Source: Syntrophorhabdaceae bacterium (lineage in GTDB: Bacteria; Desulfobacterota; Syntrophorhabdia; Syntrophorhabdales; Syntrophorhabdaceae). From it: a stretch of DNA of 64,000 nucleotides. This document shows positions 1-7,291 of the stretch, piece by piece; position 1 is the stretch's first letter, and the number at the start of each line of letters is the position of its first letter. Made by a program: the position numbers and the translations under genes. The notes below the pieces were generated by a model. The model ran no database searches and was not told where the DNA came from. It saw nothing but the letters and a program-made list of their open reading frames with translations. The DNA is taken from assembly GCA_028698615.1 (NCBI GenBank), contig JAQVWF010000002.1, positions 62,001-126,000 of the forward strand, written 5' to 3'.

Positions 1-1112
1 GGCTGGTTGTGTTCCTTGTGGCGGTCTTCCTTGTAGTGGAAGGCCGCTTTGATGTTGTTCCTGGGAACAAGGGTCGTCCCGGCCTCAATGGAGCCGCCGG
101 TGGTTTTGTCGCTATAATCGCTCATCCAGGAGGATTTCTTATCCATTGTCGAATAGGTATCGTTGTCATAACTGTATAGTGAGTTCTGATACTGATCGTA
201 GTAGAACCTTACCTTGAAATAGGAGTCTTGCCCGACAGGTGTCTTTGATGTGAAGTAGACGCTCTCCTTGTCCCAGTAGGGCCACTGCCAGTAACGGATG
301 GCAACGGACGGGTCCGTACCGGCATATACCGGGTTGCCTTTCACGCCGTGCTGGTTTGTGTAACTGATGGCGTACTCATGGCCGTCGAAGGGGGTGAACC
401 CCAATTTCAGGTTGTACTTCCTGTCCCTATAGTAGGAATTGTCGCGGTGCCCGCCGTTTTCCGTCGGTCTTTCCGACCAATTGTCGGACATCCTCACGTA
501 GTCGCTGCTCACATAGGACCCGCCGCCCTGGAGATACCATTTCTTCTGGTTCGTTCCGAGATTGATATAGCTCATGAAGGTGTCACCTGTGGCGTACCCG
601 GTGCTGATACTCCCCTCGAAGGCCTTCTGCGGTCTTCTCGATATCATGTTGATGGCCCCGCCTTCGGTATTGGGGCCGTAAAGCACAGACGTGAACCCCT
701 TGGAAACGGTGATCTGGGACATGTCGAATGTGGTGAAGCGCCCGAGGTCCGGATAGCCGTCATAGGGCACATAGATCGGAATGCCGTCAAGGAAGATGGG
801 AACGCGTCTCATATCAAATCCACGGATGTAGACCATCTGTTCGTTTCTGCTGTTCTTTGTCAACGTTACCCCGGGGAGCAGGTTGACCGCCTGCGCCACG
901 TTGTTCTTGTTGAAGTCGCGCATGTCTTCCTCGTAGATCCTTTCGACGGTCACATTCCTGCTCACCTCGGATCGGTCCTTTACCTCGATCTCGCCAAGGG
1001 TGAACACATCTTCCTTCGGTTTTTGGTTTTGCGCGCCGGAGGGTGTGGCCAATGCCAGGGTCAACACTGCAACGATAAGGACGAAGAGAGCGGATCGTGT
1101 TAGAGAAACCAT
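1..1112 (-). CDS. TonB-dependent outer-membrane receptor, N-terminal part (runs off the window)
   Basis: Gated outer-membrane transporter energised by TonB-ExbB-ExbD. The reverse strand encodes a start at 1112 with an AAGGAGG ribosome site 8-9 bases upstream, a signal peptide of about 26 residues ending near SGAQ, then a plug domain. Typical plug features are visible: NNVAQAVNLLPGV, YIRGFDMRRVPIFLDGIPI, YGPNTEGGAINMISRRP, followed by the first beta strands of the barrel with many aromatic residues. A TonB-box-like stretch lies just after the signal peptide (DVFTLGEIEVKD). The barrel C-terminus is beyond base 1. The gene is divergent from the ModE-like regulator at 1400, and a ModE-type operator sits 38-61 bases upstream of its start, so I infer a molybdate or tungstate related ligand. 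The family is certain, the substrate is not. Confidence 0.93.
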   Translation of the reverse strand, partial: MVSLTRSALFVLIVAVLTLALATPSGAQNQKPKEDVFTLGEIEVKDRSEVSRNVTVERIYEEDMRDFNKNNVAQAVNLLPGVTLTKNSRNEQMVYIRGFDMRRVPIFLDGIPIYVPYDGYPDLGRFTTFDMSQITVSKGFTSVLYGPNTEGGAINMISRRPQKAFEGSISTGYATGDTFMSYINLGTNQKKWYLQGGGSYVSSDYVRMSDNWSERPTENGGHRDNSYYRDRKYNLKLGFTPFDGHEYAISYTNQHGVKGNPVYAGTDPSVAIRYWQWPYWDKESVYFTSKTPVGQDSYFKVRFYYDQYQNSLYSYDNDTYSTMDKKSSWMSDYSDKTTGGSIEAGTTLVPRNNIKAAFHYKEDRHKEHNQ

Positions 1113-1149
1113 AAACAGAGCCTCCTTGTATCTTGATGGATATAACGAA

Positions 1150-1173
1150 CGTTATATATCATCGGATATAAGG
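1150..1173 (-). promoter_or_regulatory. Putative ModE-type operator upstream of the TonB-dependent receptor
   Basis: The top strand reads CGTTATATA, six bases, GATATAAGG. The published E. coli ModE consensus is CGNTATATA-N6-TATATAACG-like, so the left half matches fully, the right half matches seven of nine, and the spacer length is exactly six. Overlapping it to the left is a perfect ATATAACG-AA-CGTTATAT palindrome (1141-1157 with flanks), which could be a second ModE site. It lies 38-61 bases upstream of the receptor start and about 230 bases upstream of the ModE-like gene. Binding is inferred from sequence only. Confidence 0.6.
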
Positions 1174-1235
1174 ACAAGTCAAGGCCAATTTTTCGTAATG
1201 GTTCGACATTGTGTCCATGCTGGAGGACGCGTGGT

Positions 1236-1260
1236 ATATCCTACCGGAATAACAGGATAT
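1236..1260. repeat. Short inverted repeat in the receptor-modE gap
   Basis: ATATCCT at 1236-1242 is repeated in inverted form as AGGATAT at 1254-1260, with an 11-base spacer. It could be an operator of the regulator at 1400 or a weak hairpin. There is no T tract, so a terminator is unlikely. The rest of the 1113-1399 gap holds the ModE-type operator and nothing else that I recognise. Confidence 0.3.
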
Positions 1261-1399
1261 TGAGGACCTTCAGAATTGTTGTCGATGATGAACACCGGGG
1301 CCGGGTTTGGCGGGAGGTGCCTGGGTCAATATTGTAACTTGACAGGATTACAGGATGTTTTCTATAATTGCCTTGATGGAAGAACAAGGGGGCCTGTAT

Positions 1400-1726
1400 A
1401 TGAAAGTTGGTTACAAGGTATGGATAGATAATGACGGCAAGGCGTTCGGTGAGGGTCCTTACCAGGTGCTCAAACGGATAGAGGAAACGGGTTCCCTGCA
1501 CAAGGCGGCAATGGATCTCAATATGTCTTACCGCAAGGCCTGGCTGATGCTCCAGGCAATAGAGAAACGCCTGGGCTTCGCGCTTCTGGAACGAAGGGTG
1601 GGAGGTGTGTCAGGCGGCGGTTCCAACATAACGCCGGGGGGCAAGAAGTTCCTCAAAAGTTATGAAGGGTTTCGCGAGGACGTTAAGACTGTTCTGGAAA
1701 AGACCTTCAGGAAACATTTCAAGTAA
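1400..1726 (+). CDS. Single-domain ModE-like molybdate-responsive HTH regulator
   Basis: A 108-residue protein matching the N-terminal LysR-like winged helix of ModE: residues 18-60 hold YQVLKRIEETGSLHKAAMDL, the MSYRKAWLML recognition helix and the wing ERRVGGVSGGGSNITPGGKKFL. The C-terminal molybdate-binding (TOBE/Mop) domains of E. coli ModE are absent, as in the many short ModE homologues of anaerobes. I chose ATG 1400 because AAGGGGGCC lies 6-8 bases upstream and homology starts at MKVGYKVW; an in-frame ATG exists at 1355. It is divergent from the TonB-dependent receptor, whose upstream region carries a ModE-type operator. How it senses oxyanion without the C-terminal domains is unclear; it may oligomerise through the wing region. 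Confidence 0.88.
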   Translation: MKVGYKVWIDNDGKAFGEGPYQVLKRIEETGSLHKAAMDLNMSYRKAWLMLQAIEKRLGFALLERRVGGVSGGGSNITPGGKKFLKSYEGFREDVKTVLEKTFRKHFK

Positions 1727-1727
1727 G

Positions 1728-1776
1728 AAACGTTTCACGTTCCAATGCGCATGGAACATGGGGCGTGGGAACGTTT
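1728..1776 (+). repeat. Long imperfect hairpin downstream of the ModE-like gene
   Basis: AAACGTTTCACG (1728-1739) pairs with CGTGGGAACGTTT (1764-1776) with a one-base bulge, and an inner TTCC/GGAA pair flanks the palindrome ATGCGCAT. It directly follows the stop codon at 1724-1726. There is no clear T tract, so it may be a processed 3' structure or a weak terminator. Confidence 0.4.
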
Positions 1777-1928
1777 GTTGAACGACAATGCGCTGTTCTC
1801 GTCATGTGGATTTGAGTCGTGTATCGAGAAAAGAAGGGAGCAGGGTAATGTGGCCGGTCTGGTGGACCGGAACCGGGATGACAGGAAAAAGACCAGTCTG
1901 TTCTTTGTTTGAAACCTGAAACTGTTTT

Positions 1929-2759
1929 CTACCTCTTCTTCACGCTGCCGTATTCCGCTTCGTTGAGGCCGCCGTCGCCGTTGCGGTCATATTTCTTGAA
2001 ATCTTCCATGGTAAGAGAAGGCAGCACTGTGCCGAGTTCCACGGGAGATACCTTGCCGTCCTTGTTGTTGTCGACGTCGTTAAAGGCAAGCCGGTTCACC
2101 TTGTATTTGACACGAACAGGAGTTGCCCCCTTTTTAGAGGATTGATTGGCTGTTGCGCGTTTAGACCGTTTGCCTTTCCGTGATGAGGCAAGTTCGTCAG
2201 GTGCGGTCTGGTTTTGGAGGTCCGGGTGGAAGTTCTCCCCCTTGACGATGCCGATGCCGTTCTTTATGTATCCGAGGGTGATGGTGTCCCCTATCTGGAT
2301 CTCTCCTATGTTTGCATACCCCCGCACGACGGGGTTCGTAAGGTCGAAGGTCAGGTTTTTGCCTGTGCTTTTCACGGATATCGTCTTCCCGACGTAATCC
2401 ACGGCGGTGACGCTGCCCGTGAAGGTGCTGCGGGAGGCGGTCTTTACCCTGGTCATGGATCCGCTCGCCATCCTTACGACTGGGCTGCCGTCTATGCTCT
2501 CGTCCTTCACGGTCCGAGCGGCTGATCTCGGTGTAGGCCCCAGCTTCGCTTCTTCGTCGGGAGCAGTAACGCGCTGTGGTTGGTCGGCAACCGGCTGCTT
2601 CTGCTGCCCGCCCTCCTGTCCTGGAAGGGAGGTCGTGGGATACTCCAGGTTGCCATAATTGGGAGAGAAAAAGGCGTCAAGAGAGCAGCCGACAATGGTG
2701 CTTGAAAGGAAAATAGTGAGCATTGGGAGAAAGAAGATTCTTTTCATGAATATGCCCAT
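1929..2759 (-). CDS. Lipoprotein with OB-like domain and two EF-hand loops
   Basis: Predicted outer-membrane or periplasmic lipoprotein of 276 residues. The signal peptide (MKRIFFLP... from residue 5) ends in a lipobox STIVGC with Cys25. Residues about 115-180 form a small beta domain (FTGSVTAVDYVGKTISVKS ... IGDTITLGYI) resembling DUF5666-type domains, also seen in the protein at 23363. The basic linker after it (SSRKGKRSKRATANQSSKKG) is followed by two canonical 12-residue EF-hand loops, DNNKDGKVSPVE and DRNGDGGLNEAE, which should bind calcium. Start 2759 has AAAGG about 10 bases upstream; ATG 2747 is an alternative. It stands alone, convergent with the ModE-like gene. Exact role unknown. 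Confidence 0.8.
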   Translation of the reverse strand: MGIFMKRIFFLPMLTIFLSSTIVGCSLDAFFSPNYGNLEYPTTSLPGQEGGQQKQPVADQPQRVTAPDEEAKLGPTPRSAARTVKDESIDGSPVVRMASGSMTRVKTASRSTFTGSVTAVDYVGKTISVKSTGKNLTFDLTNPVVRGYANIGEIQIGDTITLGYIKNGIGIVKGENFHPDLQNQTAPDELASSRKGKRSKRATANQSSKKGATPVRVKYKVNRLAFNDVDNNKDGKVSPVELGTVLPSLTMEDFKKYDRNGDGGLNEAEYGSVKKR

Positions 2760-2935
2760 GTTTTAACGACCTTTGTCGGGCATGTCAAGTTATTTCCGGG
2801 GTCGGGGAATATGTGCTTGATTTTTCGCCACCGTGACCTTTAAACTAAATCACTCACGGGGCAGGGAACAGGATACAGGGGACAGGTTGAGAGGTTTCTG
2901 GCACCTTATGCGTACCCTTTACCCCTGAATTTACG

Positions 2936-4186
2936 ATGCTGATCGAAAAACTCATATGCAACGTGGCCCGGAGAAAGAATGCGGATTACCTGCGTTTCTC
3001 GCCCGGCGAATCCTACGAAGTCCCGCGGCCCTCCGATGCCATCCCGAGGCTTCTGTACCTCCATGTGCCCTTTTGCGAGGAACTCTGCCCTTACTGCTCT
3101 TTCAATCGCGTGGTCTTCAGGGAGGAGATAGCCCGGTCCTATTTCAGGGCCCTTCGCACAGAGATCGGGATGTACGGCGATCTTGGTTATGACTTCAGCG
3201 CCGTTTACGTCGGCGGCGGAACACCCACGGTCCTTATCGACGAACTCTCGGAGACGCTGAAGCTGACGAGAGATATCTTCCGCATCCGCGAGGTCTCCGT
3301 CGAAACGAACCCCAACCATCTGACGGAAAACAACCTGACATTGCTCAGGGATATGGGCGTCAACCGCCTCTCCGTCGGCGTCCAGACCTTCGACGACGGC
3401 ATCCTCAAGGCCGTGGAACGCTATCACAAGTACGGCAGCGGGGAAGAGATAACGCAGAGGCTCAGGGAGACCATGGGCCTCTTCGACACCCTCAACGTGG
3501 ACATGATATTCAATTATCCCACCCAGACAATGGGGATGCTCGAGCACGATCTAGAGGTCCTCGTGGACCTCGCCGTGGACCAGGTGACGTTCTATCCCCT
3601 GATGGTTTCGACCTCCACGGAAAAGCTCATAGGCAGGAAACTGGGCCGCGTCGACTACAACCGCGGCCAGAACCTCTACGTGAAGATCACAGAAATGCTC
3701 CACGACGACTACCGCCCCAGCACGGCCTGGTGTTTTTCCCGCGGCGACGTCATGATCGACGAATACGTCGTCAATTACGATGAATACGCTGGCCTGGGAA
3801 GCGGTTCCATCGGCTACCTCGGCGGCAGTGTCTACTCAAATACCTTCGATATCTCCGCCTACATAGAGCGCCTCGCCAAAGGAGAACTGCCCATAGCCGC
3901 CCGAAAGGACTGCGGCACGAGGGAACGTCTCCTTTACGATTTCCTGATGAAGCTTTTCGGCATTACCCTCGACCTCAAGGAACTGTCGAAAAAACACGGT
4001 GTCAACGCCAGTCTCTATCTCCTCCCCGAGATAACATTCTTCCGCCTTGCAGGCGCCCTCACCAGGAAAGGCGACACCCTGTCCCTGACCGCCAAAGGCC
4101 AGTATTACTGGGTCATCATGATGCGGGAGTTTTTCATAGCGGTGAATAACTTCCGGGACTATTGCAGGGCGCTCATAACACGATAG
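2936..4186 (+). CDS. HemW/HutW-like radical SAM protein (coproporphyrinogen oxidase-like)
   Basis: A 416-residue radical SAM enzyme. The cluster motif is CEELCPYC (Cys50, Cys54, Cys57), placed after LLYLHVPF as in HemN/HemW proteins. Further family signatures are VYVGGGTPTVL, VSVETNPNHL and GVNRLSVGVQTFDD. The region YDEYAGLGSGSIGYLGG resembles the HemN C-terminal domain. HemW relatives act as haem chaperones, and HutW-type ones open haem in anaerobes, so the name alone does not give the reaction. The HemN-specific N-terminal extension is absent. ATG 2936 starts shortly before the homology. No cotranscribed partner: the next gene is convergent at 4203. Confidence 0.85.
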   Translation: MLIEKLICNVARRKNADYLRFSPGESYEVPRPSDAIPRLLYLHVPFCEELCPYCSFNRVVFREEIARSYFRALRTEIGMYGDLGYDFSAVYVGGGTPTVLIDELSETLKLTRDIFRIREVSVETNPNHLTENNLTLLRDMGVNRLSVGVQTFDDGILKAVERYHKYGSGEEITQRLRETMGLFDTLNVDMIFNYPTQTMGMLEHDLEVLVDLAVDQVTFYPLMVSTSTEKLIGRKLGRVDYNRGQNLYVKITEMLHDDYRPSTAWCFSRGDVMIDEYVVNYDEYAGLGSGSIGYLGGSVYSNTFDISAYIERLAKGELPIAARKDCGTRERLLYDFLMKLFGITLDLKELSKKHGVNASLYLLPEITFFRLAGALTRKGDTLSLTAKGQYYWVIMMREFFIAVNNFRDYCRALITR

Positions 4187-4202
4187 CAAAAGATCTGAAG
4201 GT

Positions 4203-4955
4203 TCATTTTTCAAGAACGATCAACGGTTGTTTTGCCGGATCCAGCCAGCGGATCAATCTCAGAACGGTCTCCTCCGACAGGGCTACGCAGCCCGCGGTCG
4301 CGGTCTTGTCGTCCTTCCAGATGTGGATGAAAATGGCGCTGCCCCGGCCGGGGACGACGGGATTGGTGTTGTATTCGATAATGATGCCGTATTTGTACCG
4401 GTCATCGGGAAGAACCATGTTTTCGGAGGAGCGGGCAGTTGTTTCACCGCGTTTCTTCAGGCGGTTGTAGTCGGGGGAATCGGGGTCGTCGACCCATATG
4501 TCCTGAGCCGTCATCTGACGATAGGGCATAGAGGATACAACGGTTGGGGGATAGCCGAAGACGAGACCGAGAGGGTATGTTCCCGTTGGGGTCCTGCCGT
4601 CGCCTTCACGTTTGCCGCCTGGCTGCGCAAAGCCGTTTCGCCCCGTCACGGCGCGGACGGGACCGAAAATAGTGGTCCAGAGACCGCCTTTCTTTTCGAA
4701 TGCATATACGGTGGAGATGTGAGGCGATGGGTCATCTTTCTTCACAACAATGAACTGTGAAGAGGCGGGCCATTGTTCTTCGACAGATCCTTTCGTCGAC
4801 TCCGCGAGTCCCGTCGCTGCCATGATCACCTTTTTCGATTCCCCGGCACAACAGGTGTTCGCCTGAAGAATCAAGAGGACAAGGACAGCAAGAAGAAGAA
4901 TGCCCGGCGCAGCATGTATCACATCATGATCCCCCATCCCGGATAGGCGCGCCAT
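4203..4955 (-). CDS. L,D-transpeptidase (YkuD) family exported protein
   Basis: A 250-residue protein with an N-terminal membrane segment (residues 18-32, ILLLAVLVLLILQA) acting as signal or anchor. The C-terminal half is a YkuD-like catalytic domain: GYPPTVVSSMPYRQM, then HIWKDDKTATAGCVALSEE, carrying the conserved His and the nucleophile Cys in the (S/T)xGC context. Closest in layout to the COG3786-type group, which cross-links peptidoglycan or attaches proteins to it. AGGA lies six bases upstream of ATG 4955. It is the last gene of the leftward cluster that includes the symporter at 5300, but 50 bases separate it from the gene at 5007. Confidence 0.83.
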   Translation of the reverse strand: MARLSGMGDHDVIHAAPGILLLAVLVLLILQANTCCAGESKKVIMAATGLAESTKGSVEEQWPASSQFIVVKKDDPSPHISTVYAFEKKGGLWTTIFGPVRAVTGRNGFAQPGGKREGDGRTPTGTYPLGLVFGYPPTVVSSMPYRQMTAQDIWVDDPDSPDYNRLKKRGETTARSSENMVLPDDRYKYGIIIEYNTNPVVPGRGSAIFIHIWKDDKTATAGCVALSEETVLRLIRWLDPAKQPLIVLEK

Positions 4956-5006
4956 TGTTTTCCTGTTCCTTATCCCCTATTGCCCATCACCCGTTACCTG
5001 CCTTTC

Positions 5007-5264
5007 TCACATTTCAAATTCCATCTTTTGGACCTGCAGACCCTTGACCGCTTTCAGCCTTGACACCATTTCGGCAACGGCCTCGTCTCCGCCATAAACC
5101 TCGAGGAGGATAAGGCCGCCAGGGGCGCAAAGGTTTTCGTTGACCTCATGGAGGCCGAGGCGGGTCTTGATGTAACAGCCGCATGCCGTCAGGATATTCT
5201 GGAACTCGGCGGCACTTTCGACCCTGTTGCTGAGGTAAATGCCCAGAACGTAACGTTTTGACAT
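5007..5264 (-). CDS. Small ACT-like regulator, TM1266 / iron-only hydrogenase system regulator type
   Basis: An 85-residue protein whose layout (KRYVLGIYLSNRVESAAEFQNIL ... YIKTRLGLHEV ... GGLILLEVYGGDEAVAEMVSRLKAVKGLQVQKM) fits the short ferredoxin-fold family annotated as putative iron-only hydrogenase system regulator (TM1266-like), usually about 80 residues and related to the NikR C-terminal domain. It has no DNA-binding segment, so it may act by binding a ligand or a partner. A strong AAGGAGGAG precedes ATG 5264. It follows the symporter gene by 35 bases on the same strand. No hydrogenase gene lies in the window, which weakens the functional reading; the family call rests on pattern, not on an alignment. 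Confidence 0.6.
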   Translation of the reverse strand: MSKRYVLGIYLSNRVESAAEFQNILTACGCYIKTRLGLHEVNENLCAPGGLILLEVYGGDEAVAEMVSRLKAVKGLQVQKMEFEM

Positions 5265-5299
5265 GATGGTCTCCTCCTTAATTCTATCGAAGGCCCTTG

Positions 5300-6880
5300 C
5301 TATATGTGAACAAAAGCCTTCTTTACCGTTTCCTCCCGGACGGGGTGTGTTGTCAGCGATACGACGACGAAGACGATCAGGGCTATCGGCAGGGCGATGA
5401 TCTGCGGGTCTATCATGTTCCAGGGGTGGCTGGCGAGGGTGTCGGTATTAAAGAACCTCCTGCACAGACCGAAAGCCTTTGCCTCCTGCTCGTGGAAAAG
5501 GAGCATCCAGATGAGGGATATGAAAAACCCGGTAAGTATGCTGGCCTTGGCGGCGGGTTTTGTTCCCCGCCTCCAATAGAGGCCGAAAAGATATACAGGG
5601 ATAAAGGTGGCGCCGCAGAGGCTGAAAAAGAACGCTGTTGCGACGGCAACGATGCTCTCGGGCAGAACAAGGCCGATGATGAGGGTGGCGAAGATGCTGA
5701 AGACGATACCCACTCTGGTCACGATCGTTGTTTCCGCCACCGATCTTCCTTTCAGGAGGACCTGCTCGAAGATGTCGCGGGAGAGCGATGTACCCAGAGC
5801 ATGGAACTGACTGCTTCCGGCGCTCATGGCAGCGGACATGAGGGCAACGAGAAAGAGTGCCACGAACCACGGGGGATAGAATTTGTCGATATAGAGGGGG
5901 ATTATCTTGTCGATGTTCCCCTGTACGGCATGTATTGGCAGCTCTGTATATGTGTTATAGAAGTAGACGTTGGTGAGCGCCCCAACCGCGTAGGCTACCC
6001 CTGTGGTACAGAGGATGAATATTGCCGTAAAGGGGACGGAGCGGTTGATCTCCCTGTCGGATTTAAGCGTCATAAAGCGGACATTAAGCTGGGGCTGGCC
6101 TATGACGCCTATGCCTACCCCCATGACCATCGTTGTTATCACATACCACCAGATCGAAGAGAAGCCCTCGGGCATAGAGGTAAAACCCCTGTGCCCCGCT
6201 TCCTTGAGAAAGAGGGGAACATAGGGGGTGATGGCGTCCAGAGACCGGTGGGCCTGGGATATCCCGCCCAGGGAATAGTAGCTGGTGATGCCGATGGCGA
6301 CCATGGAGACGACCATGATGATTCCCTGGAAGGCGCTGGTGTAAAGTACGCCCTTAAGGCCTCCCCAGATAACAAAGCACGCCGTGATGAGCAGGAAAGC
6401 GAGGAACGCCGTTGAAAAAGGAATGTTGAGATAGATCTCGATGAACCGGGAGATCCCTATCAACACAGCGGCAGTGTAGACGGGCATGAAGATAAGGATG
6501 ATGAGGCCCGAAAAACCCTGGATGAACCTCGAGTCATAGCGCCTTCCCAGAAGTTCGGGAAAGGTGTGGGCGTCCAGGGCCTTGCCCATCTTGCGCGTCC
6601 TCTTACCGAATATCACGAAGGCGATCCAGACGCCTACCATGATATTGAGGAATGAAAGCCAGGTAAGGCCAAAACCGTAAAGAGCGCTCATGCCGCCGAA
6701 ACCGATGATGGCCGACGTGCTGATGTACGTGGCGCCGTAGCTCAGGCCCATTGTGACGGGATGGACCTGCCGTCCGGCAAGAAGATAATCGGAAACTGTG
6801 ACGGTCCTGCGATATCCAAGATAACTGAAGTACACCGTGATGGCGAGATAGATAAGCGTGAAGGTTATGAGGTAGAACAT
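5300..6880 (-). CDS. Sodium:solute symporter (SSS family), first copy
   Basis: A 526-residue inner-membrane carrier with about 13 predicted helices. SSS hallmarks are SDYLLAGRQVHPVTMGLSYG near the N-terminus, TFPELLGRRYDSRFIQGFSG (residues about 108-127), FQGIIMVVSM and MSAAMSAGSSQFHALGTSLSRDIF (residues about 349-372), the last being the conserved sodium-site helix. Substrate cannot be told from sequence; organic acids are common for the family. The start at 6880 is preceded by AAGG and follows the stop of the small accessory gene (6887) by six bases, so the two are surely cotranscribed and probably translationally coupled. Confidence 0.92.
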   Translation of the reverse strand: MFYLITFTLIYLAITVYFSYLGYRRTVTVSDYLLAGRQVHPVTMGLSYGATYISTSAIIGFGGMSALYGFGLTWLSFLNIMVGVWIAFVIFGKRTRKMGKALDAHTFPELLGRRYDSRFIQGFSGLIILIFMPVYTAAVLIGISRFIEIYLNIPFSTAFLAFLLITACFVIWGGLKGVLYTSAFQGIIMVVSMVAIGITSYYSLGGISQAHRSLDAITPYVPLFLKEAGHRGFTSMPEGFSSIWWYVITTMVMGVGIGVIGQPQLNVRFMTLKSDREINRSVPFTAIFILCTTGVAYAVGALTNVYFYNTYTELPIHAVQGNIDKIIPLYIDKFYPPWFVALFLVALMSAAMSAGSSQFHALGTSLSRDIFEQVLLKGRSVAETTIVTRVGIVFSIFATLIIGLVLPESIVAVATAFFFSLCGATFIPVYLFGLYWRRGTKPAAKASILTGFFISLIWMLLFHEQEAKAFGLCRRFFNTDTLASHPWNMIDPQIIALPIALIVFVVVSLTTHPVREETVKKAFVHI

Positions 6881-6886
6881 AAGACC

Positions 6887-7072
6887 TTAAGGGAGTTTCT
6901 CGATAAGTTCGATCTCTTCCCGTTCCCACTGGATCTCTTCGCGGTAGTCCCCTTCTTTTTCAATGCCGCCCTTGTTCCAGTTGCGTATACCGTAGAGAAT
7001 ACAGAAGAGGGCGGAGAGAACCGTCAGGGTGAAACCGGCGAAGACCCACGAATCTGAAAAACCCAGCAGCAT
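6887..7072 (-). CDS. Symporter small accessory membrane protein (61 aa)
   Basis: A one-helix protein with the pattern MLLGFSDSWVFAGFTL ... LSALFCILYGIRNWNKG, which fits the small proteins found directly upstream of SSS symporters (symporter small accessory protein). The membrane segment spans about residues 10-30, followed by an acidic cytoplasmic tail rich in Glu. I prefer ATG 7072 over an in-frame ATG at 7135, because family homology begins there, no ribosome site exists for either, and a TTGACA-N16-GCTAAT promoter ends seven bases before 7072, which would give a leaderless mRNA. It sits six bases before the symporter at 5300-6880. Confidence 0.75.
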   Translation of the reverse strand: MLLGFSDSWVFAGFTLTVLSALFCILYGIRNWNKGGIEKEGDYREEIQWEREEIELIEKLP

Positions 7073-7079
7073 GCTATTG

Positions 7080-7107
7080 ATTAGCACGTCAGTTTTTTGA
7101 CTGTCAA
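7080..7107 (-). promoter_or_regulatory. Promoter of the symporter operon, candidate for a leaderless start
   Basis: On the reverse strand TTGACA (7107-7102) is followed after 16 bases by GCTAAT (7085-7080). Transcription would begin seven bases later, at about 7073-7072, which is the ATG of the accessory gene. The -10 is only four of six, so this is moderate evidence. Confidence 0.45.
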
Positions 7108-7128
7108 GCAATAATGTCCGGAAGGGGG

Positions 7129-7156
7129 TTGACATATGATGAAAGAAGGGTAAAAT
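7129..7156 (+). promoter_or_regulatory. Sigma-70-type promoter for the pentapeptide gene
   Basis: A perfect TTGACA (7129-7134), 16-base spacer and TAAAAT (7151-7156) point rightwards, predicting a start near 7163 and a 5' leader of about 130 bases. The two divergent -35 boxes of this promoter and the one at 7080-7107 are 21 bases apart. Confidence 0.65.
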
Positions 7157-7234
7157 AGACTAAGTAATAAATGGTCGTGTAACTCGGGTTCAAAGACGGG
7201 ATGACCGTTTTTGAAGGGTTATGAAGGATGGTCG

Positions 7235-7268
7235 GGCCGCCATCTCGCATGCGAGGTGGCGGCCTTTT
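7235..7268 (+). terminator. Strong hairpin with T tract inside the 5' leader of the pentapeptide gene (attenuator candidate)
   Basis: Bases 7235-7264 form a nearly perfect 13-bp stem (GGCCGCCATCTCG with its complement, one G-U pair) closed by a CATG tetraloop and followed by TTTTAT. It lies between the promoter at 7129 and the ribosome site at 7281, so it must be bypassed for expression. GGTC occurs at 7173-7176 and again at 7230-7233, and both could pair with GACC at 7203-7206, which would offer alternative folds. No known riboswitch class was recognised in 7163-7234. Confidence 0.55.
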
Positions 7269-7291
7269 ATATTCTCACAAAGGAGGGTTCT

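Noticed and set aside
348-1103. Long open frame on the + strand opposite the TonB-dependent receptor
   Set aside because: It is antisense to a clear receptor; its protein has no family features and arises from the GC-rich third positions.
7163-7234. Resemblance of the leader to ZTP or GEMM riboswitches
   Set aside because: A few short matches (GGTCGTG, GGGCCGCC) are present, but the conserved cores of these classes are not.
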